Assembly: GCF_031954525.1 (NCBI RefSeq)
Contig: NZ_CP134867.1
Coordinates: forward strand, 1,860,001-1,924,000
Origin: Dyella sp. BiH032
Lineage (GTDB): Bacteria > Pseudomonadota > Gammaproteobacteria > Xanthomonadales > Rhodanobacteraceae
Direction of reading: 5' to 3'
DNA length: 64,000 nucleotides
Shown here: in pieces, positions 10,408-20,021 of the stretch
Numbering within the stretch: position 1 is the stretch's first letter
Layout: the number at the start of each line of letters is the position of its first letter
Notes under the pieces: model-generated
Seen by the model: only the letters and a program-made list of their open reading frames with translations
Database searches by the model: none
Told to the model about the DNA's origin: nothing
Position numbers and translations under genes: made by a program

Positions 10408-11412
10408 ATGCCCAACGATTTCTCATCCTCCCGTCGCCGCGTGGTGCAGGGCGCCTCGCTCGGTTTCGCGGCGTCGGTCGTGCCGCCGATCTTCGCTGAG
10501 CCGCAGGCGAGGGTAGCCGTCGACGGTGCGGCCAAGCCGCTGTCCGACCCGCGCAAGGGCTACCCACAACCTCCGTTCGCCGAACAGAGTCAGCCATGGC
10601 CCGGGTTGGCCAGCCGGATGCAACCGAAGCCGGACCACGGCGAGACGAGTTATCGCGGCAGCGGGCGGCTGCAGGGACGCCGCGCGCTGATCACCGGTGG
10701 CGATTCCGGCATCGGACGCGCGGCGGCGATTGCGTTCGCGCGCGAAGGCGCGGACGTCGCCATCGCTTACCTGCCGGCGGAGGAGGAAGACGCCAAGGAA
10801 GTGATCGAGCTGATCCGCAAGGAAAATCGCAAGGCTGTGGCTCTGCCGGGCGACATCCGCGAGGAGGCGTTCTGCCGCGAGCTGGTGCAAAAGGCGGTGC
10901 AAGGGCTGGGCGGGCTCGATCTGCTGGTCAACAATGCGGCGCGGCAGCAGAGCCATCTCTCCATCGCCGACATTCCCACCGATCAGTTCGACTGGACGCT
11001 CAAGACCAACCTCTACGCGATGTTCTGGATCACCAGGGCCGCGCTGGAACACATGCCCGCAGGCGGTGCCATCGTCAACACTGCGTCGGTGACAGCATAC
11101 GACCCGCCAGAGAACCTGCTCGATTATTCGATGACCAAGGCCGGCATCATCGCGTTCACCAAGTCGCTGGCCAAGCAAGTGATCAAGCATGGCATTCGCG
11201 TGAATGCGGTCGCTCCCGGACCGTTCTGGACACCGCTGCAAGTGAGCGGTGGGCAGACTAAGGAGAACCTGAAGCGCTTCGGCGCAGATACGCCGTTCGG
11301 CCGCCCCGGCCAGCCGGCGGAGCTGGCGCCGATCTACGTCGCACTTGCATCCAGCGAGGGGACGTACATCACGGGTCAAGTCTTCGGTGCGTCCGGCGCC
11401 AAGGCGCCGTGA
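10408..11412 (+). CDS. SDR family oxidoreductase with twin-arginine leader (YghA/YhdF-like)
   Basis: 334 residues. Short-chain dehydrogenase: nucleotide-binding TGGDSGIGRA (about residue 95), NNAA, the catalytic Ser region (NTASVTAY) and YSMTK, with PGPFWTPL after it. The closest recognisable type is the YghA / YhdF / general stress protein 39 group. Unusually, a Tat-like leader precedes the domain (SSRRRVVQGASLGFAASVV), followed by a Pro-rich linker. Start 10408 is chosen because AAGGAG at 10393-10398 is correctly spaced for it and too close to the ATG at 10399. The substrate is unknown. Confidence 0.88.
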   Translation: MPNDFSSSRRRVVQGASLGFAASVVPPIFAEPQARVAVDGAAKPLSDPRKGYPQPPFAEQSQPWPGLASRMQPKPDHGETSYRGSGRLQGRRALITGGDSGIGRAAAIAFAREGADVAIAYLPAEEEDAKEVIELIRKENRKAVALPGDIREEAFCRELVQKAVQGLGGLDLLVNNAARQQSHLSIADIPTDQFDWTLKTNLYAMFWITRAALEHMPAGGAIVNTASVTAYDPPENLLDYSMTKAGIIAFTKSLAKQVIKHGIRVNAVAPGPFWTPLQVSGGQTKENLKRFGADTPFGRPGQPAELAPIYVALASSEGTYITGQVFGASGAKAP

Positions 11413-11529
11413 AGAGCGATGCGATCCAGCGCGTGAAACGGTTGTGCGCCCTTGCACAAACGGCGGCATTGCCTTGGTGAAAAGGCCGTGCGTTGACTGC
11501 TTTGTGAGGTAGATAAAAGTCCGCAGGGC

Positions 11530-11735
11530 AAACGCAACCTATGGTTGCGCGCAGCCATGGTCGGTTCCAGGCGGCCGAAGATGGTCAGCGGGTCGGAGTG
11601 CTCCAGTGACTTCGGCTCGCGATTGGTTTCTCCCCCTCCGTCACGTGGGCGCCGTTACCCGAGCGGTGCCATCCCCACGTCGACGGACCTATTCCGACAG
11701 AAGCAGGGCCGTGTTGGGCGGCCCTGCTTTTTTTG
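11530..11735 (+). ncRNA. candidate structured small RNA ending in an intrinsic terminator
   Basis: No gene lies here, yet the plus strand holds four consecutive helices: CGCAACC/GGTTGCG (11533-11549, loop TAT); GCCGAAG (11574-11580) with CTTCGGC (11610-11616); a long interrupted hairpin CCGTC-ACGTGGG-CGCCG closing on CGGTG, CCCACGT and GACGG (about 11638-11686); and a 10-bp terminator stem with seven T. The terminator faces away from any coding gene it could serve except the SDR ending 290 bases earlier. A TTGACT box at 11493 might belong to a promoter, but no good -10 is visible, so the 5' end is uncertain. It does not match 6S, SRP, RsmZ or tmRNA patterns that I know. Confidence 0.55.
11701..11734 (+). 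terminator. Rho-independent terminator of candidate sRNA
   Basis: AAGCAGGGCC (11701-11710), 9-base loop, GGCCCTGCTT (11720-11729), continuing into seven T (11728-11734). It is directional for the plus strand; the minus strand has no T-run after the stem. Confidence 0.9.
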
Positions 11736-11753
11736 TGGCGTGCGTGCGGTGGA

Positions 11754-12341
11754 TCAGGCCGCGAACATATGCATCGCTGCGTACTGCAGCAGCATGATGG
11801 TCTTGCCGTCGACGATCTCGCCCTGGCGGACCATGCCCATGGCTTCGTCGAAGGGCAGTTCCAGCACTTCGATATCCTCGCCTTCGCCCTCGAGGCCACC
11901 GCCATCGCCAACCTTCTGCGAGGCGTCGTATTCGGCCACGAAGAAGTGCAGCTTTTCGGTGACCGAGCCTGGGCTCATGAAGGCCTCGAACACCTTGCGC
12001 ACTTCGCCGATGCGGTAGCCGGTTTCTTCCTCCGCCTCCGCGCGGATGCGCTCCTCGGGCGTGGCCTGGTCGAGCAGGCCGGCGGGCGCTTCGATCAGCA
12101 TGCCGTCGTGGCCGTTGACGAAGCAGGGGAAGCGGAACTAGCGCACCAGCACCACGCGGCGCGTGTCGCGCTGATAGAGGAGCAGGGCGGCGCCGTTGCC
12201 GCGATCGTAGGTCTCGCGCTGCTGGCGCTGCCAGGTGCCGTCGGCGCGGCGGAAGTCGTAGACGGTTTTCTTGAGCAGGTACCAATCGTTCGACAGCACC
12301 TGGCTGTCGATCACGCGGACCCGTTCGGCGGTGGTGGACAT
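11754..12341 (-). pseudogene. NudK-like Nudix hydrolase interrupted by an amber codon
   Basis: Read through, the frame gives 195 codons, the length of NudK/ADP-ribose pyrophosphatase proteins. The N-terminal part (12138-12341) runs from MSTTAERVRVIDSQVL to RRVVLVR. A TAG at 12138-12140 follows, then the same frame continues [23 protein letters not shown] through the Nudix core (EAEEETGY) to the C terminus ([18 protein letters not shown]). Family members usually carry Gln between the Arg and the Phe-Arg here, so a single CAG-to-TAG change explains the break. No frameshift is seen. Recent inactivation, sequencing error or suppression are all possible. An internal ATG at 12101 could start a fragment lacking the substrate-binding N-terminal domain. 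Confidence 0.85.
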
Positions 12342-12380
12342 GGGGATTTCCGGCTGGACAGGGGGGCGTCAGGTAACGTA

Positions 12381-12417
12381 TCGTGCAGTTTCGTGCAATG
12401 TCAATGAATTTTGTGCA
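12381..12417 (+). promoter_or_regulatory. phased TCGTGCA/TTGTGCA repeats, possible operator
   Basis: TCGTGCA at 12381-12387 and 12391-12397 and TTGTGCA at 12411-12417: three near-identical heptamers on the same helical face (offsets 10 and 20) in the 82-base gap between the Nudix pseudogene and the DeoR-type regulator. A likely autoregulatory site, inferred from spacing only. Confidence 0.4.
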
Positions 12418-12423
12418 GACACC

Positions 12424-13179
12424 ATGCTGACCAGCCAGCGCAAGCAAGCCATCCTTGCCGCCCTGAAACGGGACGGGCAGGTCGTCGCCAAAACCCTGAG
12501 CGAAGCTTTCGGCGTCTCGGAGGACACCGTCCGGCGCGACCTGCGCGAACTGGCCGCGGAAGGCCTGCTGCAGCGCGTGCATGGCGGCGCACTACCGGCG
12601 TCGCCGGCGATGGCGGACTTCGCGCACCGGCAGCAGATCGGGCCCGAAGCGAAGTCGGCCATCGCGCGCCGCGCGGCGGCGATGGTGCAGCCGGGCCAGG
12701 TGGTCTTCATCGACGGCGGCACCACCTGCGTGCAACTGGCACGCAGCCTGCCGCCCACGTTGCAGGCCACGGTGATCACGCACAGCCCGAGCATCGCCGT
12801 GGAACTGGTCGAACACCCGGGCATCGAGGTGGTGCTGATCGGCGGCCGCTTGTTCAAGCATTCGGTGGTGGCAGTGGGCGCGGCGGCCATGGAGGCGATC
12901 GCCCGCGTGCGCGCGGAGCTCTACTTCATGGGCGTCACCGGCGTGCATCCCACGGCGGGCCTCAGCACCGGCGATTTCGAGGAGGCGAGCGTGAAGCGCG
13001 CGCTGATCGAACAAGCGGCGGAGGTGGTGGTGCTGGCTTCCGCGGAGAAACTGCACGCGGCATCGCCCTACGTGATCGCGCCGGTGCAGGCGGTGCAGAC
13101 GCTGGTGGTCGAGGGGGACACGCCGGAGGCGGTGGTCGCGCCGTTCGAGGCGTTGGGGATGGCGATCGTGCGTGCGTAG
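12424..13179 (+). CDS. DeoR/GlpR-family transcriptional regulator
   Basis: 251 residues. N-terminal winged helix-turn-helix (QRKQAILAALKRDGQVVAKTLSEAFGVSEDTVRRDLRELAAEGLLQRVHGGAL), then a DeoRC sugar-phosphate sensor domain (VFIDGGTTCVQLARSLP; ADVVVLASAEKL-like end). These are usually repressors released by a phosphorylated sugar. Start 12424 opens at the conserved MLTSQRK. No catabolic genes adjoin it, so its targets are not evident; the gene it faces is the broken Nudix hydrolase. A second regulator of the same family is at 61024. Confidence 0.9.
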   Translation: MLTSQRKQAILAALKRDGQVVAKTLSEAFGVSEDTVRRDLRELAAEGLLQRVHGGALPASPAMADFAHRQQIGPEAKSAIARRAAAMVQPGQVVFIDGGTTCVQLARSLPPTLQATVITHSPSIAVELVEHPGIEVVLIGGRLFKHSVVAVGAAAMEAIARVRAELYFMGVTGVHPTAGLSTGDFEEASVKRALIEQAAEVVVLASAEKLHAASPYVIAPVQAVQTLVVEGDTPEAVVAPFEALGMAIVRA

Positions 13180-13293
13180 AGGTAGCCAATCCATGGCGTT
13201 GGTGTAAGCCGGAGGCTGACGTCGACAGGGCATATCTGACGCCACGATGTCGAATTCGCCTACGGTGCACCCCAACCCACATCGAAAAGAAAT

Positions 13294-13318
13294 GGGGCCC
13301 GGTCATCGACCGGGCCCC
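13294..13318. terminator. bidirectional terminator between deoR-type gene and secreted protein
   Basis: GGGGCCCGGTC (13294-13304), loop ATC, GACCGGGCCCC (13308-13318): a perfect 11-bp stem with TTTTC then CTTTTTC on the plus side and ATTTCTTTTC on the minus side, between convergent genes. Confidence 0.85.
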
Positions 13319-13329
13319 TTTTCACTTTT

Positions 13330-15234
13330 TCACTGCACGTTGAGGTTGACGTCGTCCAGCACGAACGAGGTCTGCAGCGAGCTGTCCTCGGTGCCCGTGA
13401 ACTTGATGGTCACGGTCTGGCCGATGTACGCGCTGAGATCGAACGTCTTCTGGGCATAACCCGACGCGGCGTTGAGGTTGGAGTACGTCGCCAGCGTCTT
13501 CAGCACCGTGCCGCTGCTGTTGAGCACCTGCACGTTGAGCTTGTCGTACGCGGTCGAGGTGGTGGTCTCGGCCGTGTCGACGTGCAGGTAGAACGTCAGC
13601 GTCGCGGAGGTCTTGCCGCTGGGGATGGCCACCGATTGCGAGACAGTGTCGGTATGGCTGCTGCCGTAGCCGTCCATCCACGCGAACCAGGTGCCGCCAT
13701 GCGCGGTCTCGCCACTGCAGCTGCTATTGCTGCACAACACGCCGGAACTCATCGACCACGGCGTCGCCGAACCGGTCTCGAAGCCCGGGTTGCCCAGCAG
13801 CTGGGTCGCGCCGCCGCCACTGCTCACAGTTACCGAGGCGCTCTTGGAGCTGGTCTTGCCGCTGGTGCTGTCGGTCACCGTCTCGGTCACCGTGTAGGTA
13901 CCGGCGGCCGCGTAGGTGTGGCTCGGGTTGGTGGCGGTGGAGGTGCCGCCGTCGCCGAAAGTCCACGAATGCGAGCCGATGGTGCCGCCGCTGTCGGTGG
14001 AGCTGTCGGTGAAGGTGGCGGTCAGGCCACTGGTGACGAAGCTGAAGTTGGCCGTCGGTGTGCCACCGGTGCCGCCACCGCCGCCCACGATCGGGTGCGA
14101 GATGTCGCAGCGGTTGGTGTCGTTCGACCAGGTGCCTTGCATGGCGAAGCTGCCGGTATTCATGCTGACGTTGGCGCTTGCGCCCTGGCCGGAGCTGATC
14201 CACGCGCACTCGTCGGCGTTCTCCTGGCCGTTGTAGCTTGAGCCGGTGTGGTTGGTCCAGCCGCCGGCCGGGTTCTGGTCGGTGATGGTCTCGGCGTACT
14301 CGTGGCCTTCCACCAGCGAGAATCCGTCCAGGTTGCCCGCGGTGCCGCTGTTGACGAAGTTCTGGCCGCAGCTGGAACCCATGTCGAGCACGTAGGGCAT
14401 GTTGGTGAAGGCGATATCGCCGTATGGCGAGCTCACGCCTGCGTCGCCGTTGTAGTCGTGCCATGCGCAGAACTGGCCGCTGGAGGTGTTGAAACCGTCC
14501 GGGTGCGTGCCGGTGGGCGACAGGATGACGTACTGCACGTAGCGGTTGGACGCGGCGGTGGTGTTGCCGAAGTGCGCCGCGGCCTTCACCGCTTCCTGGG
14601 CGAGCTGGGCGGCCGTGGCGTTACTGGGCGACGCCGCCGAGTTGTCGTACCAGATGCCAGCCAGCGTGGCGCCGCCGGTCGGATAGCCGACGAAGGATAC
14701 GCCGCTGCTCGGGCACGAGGTGGCGCCGGACGCCACGCCGGAACCGTCGCAGTACTGCGTCATTACGCCGGACCAGAGTTCACCGTTGGTGCCGAGGCCT
14801 TTGAACATCTTCTGCAGATAGGGCACGGCGCCGGCGGAATCGCCGGACAAGGTCATGTTGCCGCTGGCGTCAGTGCTCGCCGTGCCCCACTGCGTGCCGT
14901 ACACCACGAGGTAGACCTTCGGCGTGCCGCTGGTGACGCCGATGCCGTCGACGCCTCCACCGTAGCTGAGCGTCTGCGTGCCGGTGGCCGCCGTGGTCGC
15001 CGCGTGCAGAGCATTCCATTGCTGCATGCGGCTGTGCGCTTCGCGCGTCGGCACTGCGCCATGGCGGTACGAGTGCGCATAGTTGGGGGCGTAAGGGTTT
15101 TCGGTTCCGCTGGTGGGATTCGCCCCGGCCGATGCGCTGCTGGCGCCGGCGGCGATTGCGCTGCCCGCGAAGGCGAGCAGCGCGGTCATGGCGGTCAGTG
15201 CCATGGCGGTTACCGCGTTGGAACGTGCTTTCAT
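13330..15234 (-). CDS. secreted HExxE-motif protein with PKD domain (possible peptidase)
   Basis: 634 residues with a Sec signal (cleavage near AIA-AGAS). The central domain contains [19 protein letters not shown] (H311, E312, E315) followed by GGW and E-x-A-D-E-C. This resembles the HExxE plus E-x-D-x-C arrangement of plant EXORDIUM/PHI-1-like proteins rather than classical HExxH metalloproteases. A PKD domain ([24 protein letters not shown], about residues 393-470) and a C-terminal jelly-roll-like, carbohydrate-binding type domain (to residue 634) follow. The protein is Ser/Thr/Gly-rich. It is divergent from an M1 aminopeptidase, so both may act on extracellular protein. Hydrolytic activity is an inference. 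Confidence 0.75.
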   Translation of the reverse strand: MKARSNAVTAMALTAMTALLAFAGSAIAAGASSASAGANPTSGTENPYAPNYAHSYRHGAVPTREAHSRMQQWNALHAATTAATGTQTLSYGGGVDGIGVTSGTPKVYLVVYGTQWGTASTDASGNMTLSGDSAGAVPYLQKMFKGLGTNGELWSGVMTQYCDGSGVASGATSCPSSGVSFVGYPTGGATLAGIWYDNSAASPSNATAAQLAQEAVKAAAHFGNTTAASNRYVQYVILSPTGTHPDGFNTSSGQFCAWHDYNGDAGVSSPYGDIAFTNMPYVLDMGSSCGQNFVNSGTAGNLDGFSLVEGHEYAETITDQNPAGGWTNHTGSSYNGQENADECAWISSGQGASANVSMNTGSFAMQGTWSNDTNRCDISHPIVGGGGGTGGTPTANFSFVTSGLTATFTDSSTDSGGTIGSHSWTFGDGGTSTATNPSHTYAAAGTYTVTETVTDSTSGKTSSKSASVTVSSGGGATQLLGNPGFETGSATPWSMSSGVLCSNSSCSGETAHGGTWFAWMDGYGSSHTDTVSQSVAIPSGKTSATLTFYLHVDTAETTTSTAYDKLNVQVLNSSGTVLKTLATYSNLNAASGYAQKTFDLSAYIGQTVTIKFTGTEDSSLQTSFVLDDVNLNVQ

Positions 15235-15546
15235 GAGTGAATGACTCCCCAGTTGAGGTTTTCAGGGACGAGCGCGCCCGATGCGGCCGCGCGGACCCCA
15301 TGCACGAGTGTTTGCTCCGACTTGCGCCGGTCTTGGTACTGATGCTCCCCGCGAATTCCGGACTGCTTTCCCCTGACAGCAGTGGACGCGGCGCGTGCCC
15401 GTGCGGCGCTTCCTTCCGGAATATCCGTCAACCCCTCCCCGGGTTGGCGAATTGACGACGATATAAATACCGGGACCGTCGCGGTCAATCGGATTTTTGG
15501 GCGTTATGGATAATGCGCGGCTAATCCTGTGTGCGATTTTTGAGTG

Positions 15547-15562
15547 GCGCAATTAATTGCGC
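15547..15562. promoter_or_regulatory. 16-bp perfect palindrome, possible operator
   Basis: GCGCAATTAATTGCGC is self-complementary over all 16 bases and lies about 310 bases upstream of the minus-strand secreted protein. It shares its core with the palindrome at 15723. Confidence 0.45.
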
Positions 15563-15722
15563 GCCTTTCTTGCGGCGAGAATAATTCCCGAAGCCGTTTT
15601 CATTGCAGATGCGAGCCAGCAGCGACGCGAGCTGCCGAGGGCCTGAATTCCAGCTTTGCGCGAAGCTTTCGCGTTGGGTGAAAAAGGCGTGGAGAGAATT
15701 TTTCGGATATTCGCTTTCCGCG

Positions 15723-15734
15723 GTAATTAATTAC
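15723..15734. promoter_or_regulatory. 12-bp palindrome with same AATTAATT core
   Basis: GTAATTAATTAC, perfect over 12 bases, centre 174 bases from the 15547 palindrome. Possible second site for the same regulator. Confidence 0.35.
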
Positions 15735-16020
15735 GTCATGGAAAATGCGATGAGGATCACGAAGCGCTTTTCCGGCGTAGAACGATCCAAGGGCCGATCG
15801 GGCCTTCCGAGCAGAAGCCGCCGTCTTTCATGTCTTGGTCTTTTCAGGCCATCGGCGGGCGCCAGGCTCATAGCTGCATGGCTACATGACTTCCGGGCCT
15901 GCCGCCGGCCCGCGCAGGCGGCGACCATCAGGGGAATGGCCGGCCAAGGGGGGAATGTCGCCGGTCTTCCCAAGGATCATCCCGGCTTCGCCGGTCCCCA
16001 TTTCTATTCAAGGAGCTGAC

Positions 16021-18675
<2,655 letters not shown>

Positions 18676-18703
18676 GGTTTGTCTTGGTGGTTTGTGTTTT
18701 TGG

Positions 18704-18730
18704 GGCCCGCGTAAGCGGGCCTCTTTTTTT
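18704..18730 (+). terminator. Rho-independent terminator after M1 aminopeptidase
   Basis: GGCCCGC (18704-18710), loop GTAA, GCGGGCC (18715-18721), then TCTTTTTTT. Confidence 0.9.
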
Positions 18731-18829
18731 GGGTTGGTGGTGGCTGGGCAGGGACGTGGGTTGCGGCTCGCGGCTGGCGGCCGAACTCAACCAGAGAGGT
18801 TGGCTCTCTTTTTCACTTGGCCGTCTTGC

Positions 18830-19400
18830 GTGCCTGAGTGAAGCGAGCGGCGTAGGTTGGGGTGAGCCTGCGAACCTCAACGGATGCTAAGGGCGCTTCG
18901 CCCCATCCACTCGTCATTCCGGCGCAGGCCGAAACCCAGTAGCGCGACACGGCTCGGTTGTCGCCTTACGGCCAGTCTGGTCTCGCCCAAAGGGCGAGGG
19001 TTTCGCTCTCCTGCCGGAGAGCGAGTTACTTCTTCTTTGCTTGCCCAAAGAAGAAGTAACCAAGAAGAAAGGGCCCCCTGCGCGGCGCCCTCCGCAGCCT
19101 ACGCTGCTCCGGGTGCGTTGAGGGCTGGCCGGGCTTTTCGACAGGGCATCCATGCCCTGATCGAAAAGGCGGGGACGTCCTGTCCCCGCCCGCCTTCGGC
19201 GGCCTGATCGTCCAGCCCTCACCGCCGCGAAGGGAACCCGGCAGATCAAGAGCGCGACGGAGCGTCGCTTCGCTCGCTCTTGTTTTTGCTTTTGCTTTGC
19301 CTCGGTACCGCACTTCTCCTTCTCCCCTCCGGGCGACCCGAAGGTAGTCCCCGTGGGAGAGAAGGCGGGATGAGGGGTGGGTGCTTGCGACATCGTCTGA
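18830..19400. repeat. dispersed composite repeat with long inverted repeats, no gene
   Basis: No convincing gene in about 800 bases. Modules seen in order: GGCGTAGGTTGGGGTGAGC (18850s), a motif found in variant form at 41804; CGTCATTCCGGCGCAGGCC (18910s); a perfect 15-bp inverted repeat GTTACTTCTTCTTTG (19025-19039) / CAAAGAAGAAGTAAC (19046-19060); an imperfect hairpin around ATGCCCTGATCGAAAAG (about 19134-19169); and a GGGGACGTCCTGTCCCC palindrome. Similar blocks recur between genes in Xanthomonadales genomes and are often mis-called as Arg-rich hypothetical proteins; frames here (such as 18914-19429 minus) look like that artefact. The end (19317-19378) is another GC hairpin segment. Confidence 0.75.
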
Positions 19401-19505
19401 GATGCCAGGCGTGCGCTTACGAACCCCAACAGCGTATGGCGCGCCTCACGCCCTCAGCTCGTCACCGCCTTCTGTGACCCGCTCACTCCGCGTGCCAGCA
19501 TCGCA

Positions 19506-19955
19506 TCACGAGCTATGGTCCAACACGATTTTCCAACCATCGGCAGTCTTCTCCCACAGCAACGAGAACACCCCGTCGTCTTTGGGAGCAGCGCCGTGCG
19601 CGGTGCGGTCGAGGTGGAAGCGGCCGGTGACGGCGGCGTAGTGAGACTGGCCGTCGGGGCAGGGGAGCAGGCGGACGTCGATGTCGGAGTAGGTGAGCGT
19701 GCCCATCTGCTCCTTGGTGGCGTAGTGCTTCTTGTAGCTTTCCAGGATGCGCGCGTAGCCCTGGCGGATGGTGGAGCCGATGAAGGTGGTATCCGGTGCG
19801 TCTTTGTAGGGTCGCACGAAGCTATCGAGGTCGCCGCGGTTCCACGCGGCTTGCTGGGCGGCGAGGACGTCGCGGATCGCCATGGCCTCGTCGGTCGCGT
19901 GGGCGCAAGGGATGAGCAGCAGCGTGGCGAGCAGGAAGGCAAAGGTCTTGCGCAT
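19506..19955 (-). CDS. secreted SnoaL/DUF4440-like (NTF2 fold) protein
   Basis: 149 residues with a Sec signal (MRKTFAFLLATLLLIPCAHA). The mature part has the NTF2-like pattern of SnoaL/DUF4440 proteins: AIRDVLAAQQAAWNRGDLDSF near the start, YKKHYATKEQMGTL in the middle, and VFSLLWEKTADGWKIVLDHSS at the end. The function is unknown; such domains bind small molecules or act as accessory subunits. The ATG at 19955 is preferred to 19982 because AGGAG sits eight bases before it. It follows the amidohydrolase on the same strand with a GC hairpin between. Confidence 0.8.
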   Translation of the reverse strand: MRKTFAFLLATLLLIPCAHATDEAMAIRDVLAAQQAAWNRGDLDSFVRPYKDAPDTTFIGSTIRQGYARILESYKKHYATKEQMGTLTYSDIDVRLLPCPDGQSHYAAVTGRFHLDRTAHGAAPKDDGVFSLLWEKTADGWKIVLDHSS

Positions 19956-20021
19956 GGCGTGACTCCTGGTGGCAAGGGACATCCGCTGACGCTCGTCAGC
20001 TAGGCGGATCAGTGCATCGAT

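Larger units (their letters stand above)
15235..16020. other. divergent promoter region between two secreted-protein genes
   Basis: About 790 bases without a supported gene. Roughly 15455-15770 is clearly AT-richer than the surroundings and contains two palindromes with the same AATTAATT core (listed separately). A frame open from 15603 to 16019 gives a basic, Arg-rich peptide with no recognisable domain and is not called. Promoters for both flanking genes probably lie in the AT-rich part. Confidence 0.5.

Noticed and set aside
11530-11735. 6S RNA or signal recognition RNA
   Set aside because: The central bubble of 6S and the GGTCAGG/GGAAGCAGCC motif of SRP RNA are absent, and the neighbours do not match.
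15603-16019. 138-residue plus-strand frame before the M1 aminopeptidase
   Set aside because: Arg-rich, no domain, and it covers the likely promoter of the aminopeptidase.
18914-19429. 171-residue hypothetical protein on the minus strand
   Set aside because: It lies inside the dispersed repeat, has no ribosome-binding site, and its sequence looks like the usual artefact of this repeat in Xanthomonadales.
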